Source: Verrucomicrobiota bacterium
GTDB taxonomy: Bacteria > Verrucomicrobiota > Verrucomicrobiia > Opitutales > Opitutaceae
Length of the DNA stretch: 33,083 nt
Direction: 5' to 3'
Assembly: GCA_025352985.1 (NCBI GenBank)
Contig: JANXRL010000075.1
Location: 1-33,083, forward strand
How positions within the stretch are numbered: position 1 is the stretch's first letter; each line of letters opens with the position of its first letter. Under the pieces are notes generated by a model that saw only the letters and a list, made by a program, of their open reading frames with translations, did not search any database and was not told the origin of the DNA. Below, piece after piece: positions 28,288 to 33,083 of the stretch. Made by a program: the position numbers and the translations under genes.

Positions 28288-29640
28288 TTAGTTGTGGGTG
28301 ACGACGCCACCTTCGACCTGACGGGAGCAGTTCATGGAGGCGAGCGTGATGCCAGAGACCGAGGCATCGTTGGAAATGATGCGAGCGGCGATCAGATCAG
28401 CAGCCGTCTTGGCAGGAGCCGTAAGGGAACTGTTATACATAACATACTCGTATGACCAGAAGGTGTATTTGCCCTCGCGAATCGCAGAATAATCCCAGGT
28501 AACGGCTTGGGAGCTGGTGCTGTAGGTCGGGTTGAGCGAGCTGCCGTTGTAGGTGAGGATACGGCTGACATCAGACGAGGTCGTGCCGTTGACGGCCTTG
28601 ATGGAGCGGGAGGCATCGCTGGTGCTGAGATAGCCGATCAGGGCGAATTTAACGCCAGGATCGAGACTGTTTACAGCGGTATCACCAACCGTGTTGGAAA
28701 GAACATCGGCCAGAGTGCCGCCGCTGGAATAACCGTTGTCGCCATCATCAGCAAAAATGCCGTTAACAGTGCCGTTCGGATAGAAGTTGATGTTAAGAAT
28801 ACCAGCACCCGTGGTGCTTACAGCCGTAGTGCTACCCGTGTCAGACGTGGGCTGGACTTGTTCACCGGCGGCACCAGTCGTGCCATAGCCGGTTTCGGCG
28901 AAGGTGGTCAGGCGGGTGCCAGACTCGGGATTGCGGCCGAGAACATACACCTTGCCAACGTCGGCACTGTTGCCGGTGAGCTGGGCAAGCTTGACGCCGC
29001 TGGAGATCAGACTCTGAGCCTGCGGGGCATTGATATTAGTAAGGCCATCGAACGCAGCCTTGATCGCGCCGTTGCCGGAGCCAGAAGCGAGGACGCCCTT
29101 TACGAATACGAAGGGAATCACGCCAACCTTGGTGGGAGTGAGCGTGGGAGAGGTGTAGGGAGTGAGCCCCTGCGCGGTGTCCGACAAGCAAATCTGGGGA
29201 ACACCGGCAACCTTGGTGAAGGTGCTTTGGACATTCGTGTTGCTGGAGGTCGTGGTGGAACCAGCGGCAAGCGTGACGGTGTCAGGCATCCACTCGGTAA
29301 GGCTCGTGCCTTGAGTAACCGTCAGCACACCGGCCGCAGAACCGGAGAAAAAGCACTTGATGGTCACCTCGGGATGGCCAGTGGTGTTAAGGGTTCCGTA
29401 AATAATTGCTCGTGAGCAGCCTGTGTAACTAGATGCATCGTAAGCGTAGGTCCACGCGATGGCGCCAGTGCCGAAATTGGTGGTCTGGTCCATGATGTTG
29501 GCGATCGCCGTCATGGTGGAACCACGGAAGGCCGTCGAACCAGTGATGTAAACGTGGGTAGCGGAGCTGACAGTAGCCATGGCAGAGGATGCGATGGCGA
29601 GGGCGGCGGCGCCCACGATTGAGGCTTTGAGCAGTTTCAT
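28288..29640 (-). CDS. PstS-like periplasmic substrate-binding protein
   Basis: Signal peptide 'MKLLKASIVGAAALAIASSAMA', 'VYITGSTAFRGS', 'VYVLGRNPESGTRLTTFAETGYG' and 'YTFWSYEYVMYNS' resemble PstS-type phosphate-binding protein motifs. Confidence 0.65.
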   Translation of the reverse strand: MKLLKASIVGAAALAIASSAMATVSSATHVYITGSTAFRGSTMTAIANIMDQTTNFGTGAIAWTYAYDASSYTGCSRAIIYGTLNTTGHPEVTIKCFFSGSAAGVLTVTQGTSLTEWMPDTVTLAAGSTTTSSNTNVQSTFTKVAGVPQICLSDTAQGLTPYTSPTLTPTKVGVIPFVFVKGVLASGSGNGAIKAAFDGLTNINAPQAQSLISSGVKLAQLTGNSADVGKVYVLGRNPESGTRLTTFAETGYGTTGAAGEQVQPTSDTGSTTAVSTTGAGILNINFYPNGTVNGIFADDGDNGYSSGGTLADVLSNTVGDTAVNSLDPGVKFALIGYLSTSDASRSIKAVNGTTSSDVSRILTYNGSSLNPTYSTSSQAVTWDYSAIREGKYTFWSYEYVMYNSSLTAPAKTAADLIAARIISNDASVSGITLASMNCSRQVEGGVVTHN

Positions 29641-29751
29641 AGGATAAACTTCTTAGTGATTGGTCGTAGTTGTAAGTGGAGATCGCTTAGATCAACGCTC
29701 CGATTAAACCACCGCTTCGTTACAACTTTATGCCCCTGTTGAAACGTTCAC

Positions 29752-29769
29752 GTGACGAAAAGGTGACAA
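29752..29769 (-). promoter_or_regulatory. Candidate Pho-box-like direct repeat upstream of the PstS-like gene
   Basis: Minus strand TTGTCAC-CTTT-TCGTCAC: two 7-mers separated by 4 nt (11-nt periodicity), 112 bp upstream of the ATG at 29640. Confidence 0.4.
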
Positions 29770-29807
29770 ACCATTTTCGGCCGCGCAGCGCAAACAACGA
29801 GGAGTTG

Positions 29808-30506
29808 TCACTGCTGTGCTGCCAGCCGGTCATTGTAGGCCTGCTGGGCACGCATGAGCAGCTGCGCGTTAAATGCCGAATACCCAAACTTCGCTCTAAA
29901 TAAAGCATCGCTCTCCTCTTGAGCCGAACGCCATGCAACATGAACGGAGGCATCGGCGTAAATCTTGGCGTCATCCGCCGATGCGGCCATTTGAGCCGGC
30001 ACTTGGACAACCGTTGGAGTCTTATCCATCGCCGCCAAAAATTCTTGCCCCAATTTTACAGCTTCTTCGATCTGGCGGGCGTTAAATTTGAGCGCGGGAT
30101 TAGAACCCACAGCCACTAGCGGAGTCAGCATGGTTTCCGACTGTGTTATAGCACCGCGTCCGGCAGGAACGACCAATCGAGACATATGAGACACCGCCTC
30201 TTCACCTTGGATAGCCGACCTTAATGAACCATCAGTCACCGCAATCGCTGGCTCCGACGATTGGCCGGCTTCATCATTTTCCGTCGATGGCCGCACGGCA
30301 TTGGCTGGGGTCGAGGACTCACCAGCAGTCGAATGCAAAAAGGGAGCCGCCGCCGTGGTAGTGGCAACCGAAGATGGCGATGCACGTTGATTCGAACTCA
30401 CCTCCCGGCGATCGCAGGCCGAGAGTAAAATCGCGGCAAGACCCACGCTCAAGGCGCCAGCCATGAGAGCATCGGACCCCGTTCCGCCCCTGATGCGATT
30501 AATCAT
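29808..30506 (-). CDS. Putative lipoprotein of unknown function
   Basis: From MINRIRGGTG..., hydrophobic stretch and lipobox-like 'ILLSAC' at the expected position. No recognised domain. Confidence 0.55.
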   Translation of the reverse strand: MINRIRGGTGSDALMAGALSVGLAAILLSACDRREVSSNQRASPSSVATTTAAAPFLHSTAGESSTPANAVRPSTENDEAGQSSEPAIAVTDGSLRSAIQGEEAVSHMSRLVVPAGRGAITQSETMLTPLVAVGSNPALKFNARQIEEAVKLGQEFLAAMDKTPTVVQVPAQMAASADDAKIYADASVHVAWRSAQEESDALFRAKFGYSAFNAQLLMRAQQAYNDRLAAQQ

Positions 30507-30695
30507 GGGAACCCGTTTAGCCTCCAAGGCATCAACGTCAAAATAGAGCATCCGTCGTCACCTAATCTTAACCTAAGAGACGTAGACCGATGCCACGACC
30601 TTCGCCAACCTGCCGCGCAACATGAACCGCAATCGTCAGGTCAAATTGGAATTAGTTTAGGACAACTGATGCGGCACCCGTCCGATGATTAAACG

Positions 30696-30724
30696 GGGTG
30701 CAGGCGGAAAATGCTCATGCACCC
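30696..30724 (+). repeat. Leader inverted repeat upstream of the Ig-repeat paralogue gene
   Basis: GGGTGCA...TGCACCC, 15 nt before ATG 30740. Resembles the hairpin before the paralogous gene at 28212. Confidence 0.5.
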
Positions 30725-30739
30725 TGTTGTGATTTTAAA

Positions 30740-33083
30740 ATGAAAAAAATACTTCTCTCGCTACTCGCAGTTGGCAGTTTATCCGCTTCCGCTTCGGCTG
30801 CGCTTACCGCCACCTCGGGCGATCTCATAATCGGTTTTTATGCGACGAGTGGTCAGGGGCAGGGCACCGCCGTGATGATCAATGCCGGATCGTTCACCCA
30901 GTTTATTGCAGGGAACGGTGCGACATTTTCAATTGGCGGTTTAAGCACCACCGATCTCGCGAACACTTATAGTGTTAGCGGAACAAACTGGTATGACCGC
31001 ACCGATCTATCGTGGGGCGTGGTTGGTGCCGTCAAGAACACCCAGAACGGAACCGTGTCAGGCTCGACCAATGCCTACGGCACCGCCGCCGGCAAAGATA
31101 CGCTATTTGCCACCGCTCAAAACGGTGCGGGCAACGCCGCAGCTCAGTCATTAGGAGCCACTCCCATTCAAGGTCTTTATACCTATATGAACGGGAAAAC
31201 CTCCAATGCCGTCGGCAGCACGGCCTACATTTCAACCAACTCTTCATCGACAACCAATTCGTGGGCTCAGGTAAAAGACGTCGCGGCCAACCTAGACTTC
31301 AAGTATTTTGCCGACAACAGCGTGGGGGCATTTGTCTTACCGGGTGCCAGCGGCTCGGCCACACAGGATCTTTATGAGACAATCGCTACCGATATATCGG
31401 GAACTACCGGTGGCATCTACAAACTGGGCACATTCACCCTCACGAGCACTGGTTTGACATTCACCTCAGCCACCCTCGCCAAAACCGACCAGACCATCGC
31501 CTTCGCCGCCTTATCCGACAAAACCTTCGGCGATGCCCCCATCACCCTCAGCGCCACCGCTTCCAGCGGCCTCACGCCCACTTTCTCCATAGTCTCCGGT
31601 CCCGCGACGCTCTCGGGTTCAACGCTCACGATCACAGGCGCAGGCATCGTCACCGTCCGCGCCTCCCAAGCCGGGAACACGACCTACAACGCCGCCCCCA
31701 ACGTTGATCGTTCCTTCAACGTCTCCCAAGCTTCCCAGACGATCACCTTCGCCGCTCTCCCCGACAAAACCTTCGGCGATGCCGTGTTCGACCTCAGTGC
31801 CACCGCCTCCAGCAGCCTCACGCCCACCTTCACTGTCGTCTCCGGTCCGGCCACCCTCTCTGGCTCCACCCTCACGATCACCGGCACCGGCACCGTCGTC
31901 GTCCGCGCTTCCCAGGCTGGCAACACCAACTACTCCGCAGCCACAGACGTTGATCGCTCCTTCTCCGTCGCTCAAGCGGCTCAGACCATCACTTTTGGCA
32001 CGCTCTCCTCCAAAACCTTTGGCGACGCTCCTTTCACCGTGAGTGCCACTGCCAGCAGCAGCCTTTCTCCGACGTTCTCCATCGCATCCGGTCCCGCCAC
32101 CATCAGCGGGAACACCGTTACGATCACCGGCACCGGTGCCGTCGTCGTTCGCGCTTCCCAAACCGGCAATACCAACTACTCCGCCGCCACACCTGTTGAC
32201 CAAAGCTTCTCCGTCACCCAGTCGACTCAGGTAATCACCTTCGCCACCCTCCCCTCCAAAACCTTTGGCGACGCCCCCTTCACCTTGAGCGCCACCGCCA
32301 GCAGCAGCCTTTCTCCGACGTTCTCCATCGTATCCGGTCCCGCCACCATCAGCGGGAACACCGTTACGATCACCGGCGCCGGCACCGTCGTCGTCCGCGC
32401 TTCCCAAACCGGCAATACCAACTACTCTGCCGCCACACCTGTTGACCAAAGCTTCTCCGTCGCTCAAGCGGCTCAGACCATCACTTTCGCCACGCTCCCC
32501 GACAAAACCTTCGGCGATGCCGCCTTCGACCTCAGTGCCACCGCCTCCAGCGGCCTCACCCCAACATTCACCGTCGTCTCCGGTCCCGCCACCCTCAGTG
32601 GCTCCACCGTTATGATCACTGGAGCCGGCATCGTCGTCGTCCGCGCTTCCCAAGCCGGCAACACCAACTACTCCGCAGCCACAGACGTTGATCGCTCCTT
32701 CTCCGTCGCTCAAGCGGCTCAGACCATCACTTTCGCCACACTCCCCGACAAGACCTTCGGCGACGCCGCCTTCGACCTGAGCGCCACCGCCTCCAGCTCG
32801 CTCACCGTCTCCTTCTCCGTCGTCTCCGGACCCGTCACCCTCAGTGGCCCCACCATTACGATCACTGGAGCCGGCACCGTCACCATCCGTGCTTCCCAGT
32901 TGGGCAATGCCAACTACGCCGCCGCTTCCAATGTTGATCGCTCCTTCATTGTCACCTCCACCGGCGGAGCCGCGCAGACGATCTCCTTCGCGACGCTGGC
33001 CGACACAACTTACGGCGACGCGGCTTTTGATCTGAGCGCCACAGCCTCTAGCTCCCTCCCGGTATTCTTCTCCGTCGTCTCCG
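30740..33083 (+). CDS. Large secreted protein: N-terminal domain paralogous to the PEP-CTERM protein followed by tandem Ig/MBG-like repeats; 3' end beyond window. Not in the ORF track
   Basis: Open frame from MKKILLSLLAVGSLSASASAALTATSGDLIIGFYATSGQGQG... through 'QTITFAALPDKTFGDAVFDLSATASSSLTPTFTVVSGPATLSGSTLTITGTGTVVVRASQAGNTNYSAATDVDRSFSVAQAA' repeats to the window end. Confidence 0.92.
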   Translation, partial: MKKILLSLLAVGSLSASASAALTATSGDLIIGFYATSGQGQGTAVMINAGSFTQFIAGNGATFSIGGLSTTDLANTYSVSGTNWYDRTDLSWGVVGAVKNTQNGTVSGSTNAYGTAAGKDTLFATAQNGAGNAAAQSLGATPIQGLYTYMNGKTSNAVGSTAYISTNSSSTTNSWAQVKDVAANLDFKYFADNSVGAFVLPGASGSATQDLYETIATDISGTTGGIYKLGTFTLTSTGLTFTSATLAKTDQTIAFAALSDKTFGDAPITLSATASSGLTPTFSIVSGPATLSGSTLTITGAGIVTVRASQAGNTTYNAAPNVDRSFNVSQASQTITFAALPDKTFGDAVFDLSATASSSLTPTFTVVSGPATLSGSTLTITGTGTVVVRASQAGNTNYSAATDVDRSFSVAQAAQTITFGTLSSKTFGDAPFTVSATASSSLSPTFSIASGPATISGNTVTITGTGAVVVRASQTGNTNYSAATPVDQSFSVTQSTQVITFATLPSKTFGDAPFTLSATASSSLSPTFSIVSGPATISGNTVTITGAGTVVVRASQTGNTNYSAATPVDQSFSVAQAAQTITFATLPDKTFGDAAFDLSATASSGLTPTFTVVSGPATLSGSTVMITGAGIVVVRASQAGNTNYSAATDVDRSFSVAQAAQTITFATLPDKTFGDAAFDLSATASSSLTVSFSVVSGPVTLSGPTITITGAGTVTIRASQLGNANYAAASNVDRSFIVTSTGGAAQTISFATLADTTYGDAAFDLSATASSSLPVFFSVVS
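31490..33083 (+). repeat. Tandem 246-bp (82-aa) coding repeats, six complete plus one partial copy
   Basis: Unit starts ('CAG..ATC') at 31490, 31736, 31982, 32228, 32474, 32720 and 32975. Spacing is exactly 246 bp for the first five steps, then 255 bp. Confidence 0.95.

Noticed and set aside
31619-32713. 364-aa Gly/Asp-rich repetitive minus-strand ORF
   Set aside because: Mirror of the 246-bp Ig-like repeats; the plus strand carries the signal peptide and a coherent fold pattern.
1-33083. CRISPR arrays, tRNA/rRNA genes, IS elements or integrases
   Set aside because: Looked for but saw no short-spacer repeats, tRNA cloverleaf signatures, rRNA sequence or transposase/integrase motifs. The only tandem array is coding (246-bp units).

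Overview
The window looks like a chromosomal segment of a Verrucomicrobiota (probably Opitutaceae-like) genome; this is inferred from the 51-aa small basic protein, PEP-CTERM and DUF2341/ExbB family content, not from a search. The left end (1-5.7 kb) is housekeeping: the 3' part of an Opp/Dpp-type ABC ATPase gene, an FkbM-type methyltransferase, trmL, a single-domain response regulator, thrB, smpB, rpoZ, an unlisted small basic protein gene and a DedA protein. From about 6.1 to 8.6 kb there is a degenerate or non-ATG ORF, a possible structured leader RNA and a membrane-anchored TPR protein. The rest is dominated by a co-directional minus-strand block (30506 down to 8683). In transcription order it encodes a putative lipoprotein, a PstS-like binding protein, a PEP-CTERM protein, TpsB (FhaC/ShlB-type), a DUF2341-LamG-ExbB fusion, ExbD, a TonB-like protein, a Porin_5-like porin, a periplasmic coiled-coil protein and a 3795-aa filamentous-haemagglutinin-type TpsA. 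The pairing of a two-partner secretion system with its own TonB/ExbB/ExbD motor and a porin, next to a PstS-like protein with a Pho-box-like 7-4-7 direct repeat upstream, is the best candidate for an undescribed system. At the right edge a large plus-strand ORF (from 30740, running off the window and absent from the ORF track) encodes a paralogue of the PEP-CTERM protein. Its sorting tail is replaced by a tandem 246-bp (82-aa) Ig/MBG-like repeat array. All family assignments are by eye from the translations; no searches were run.
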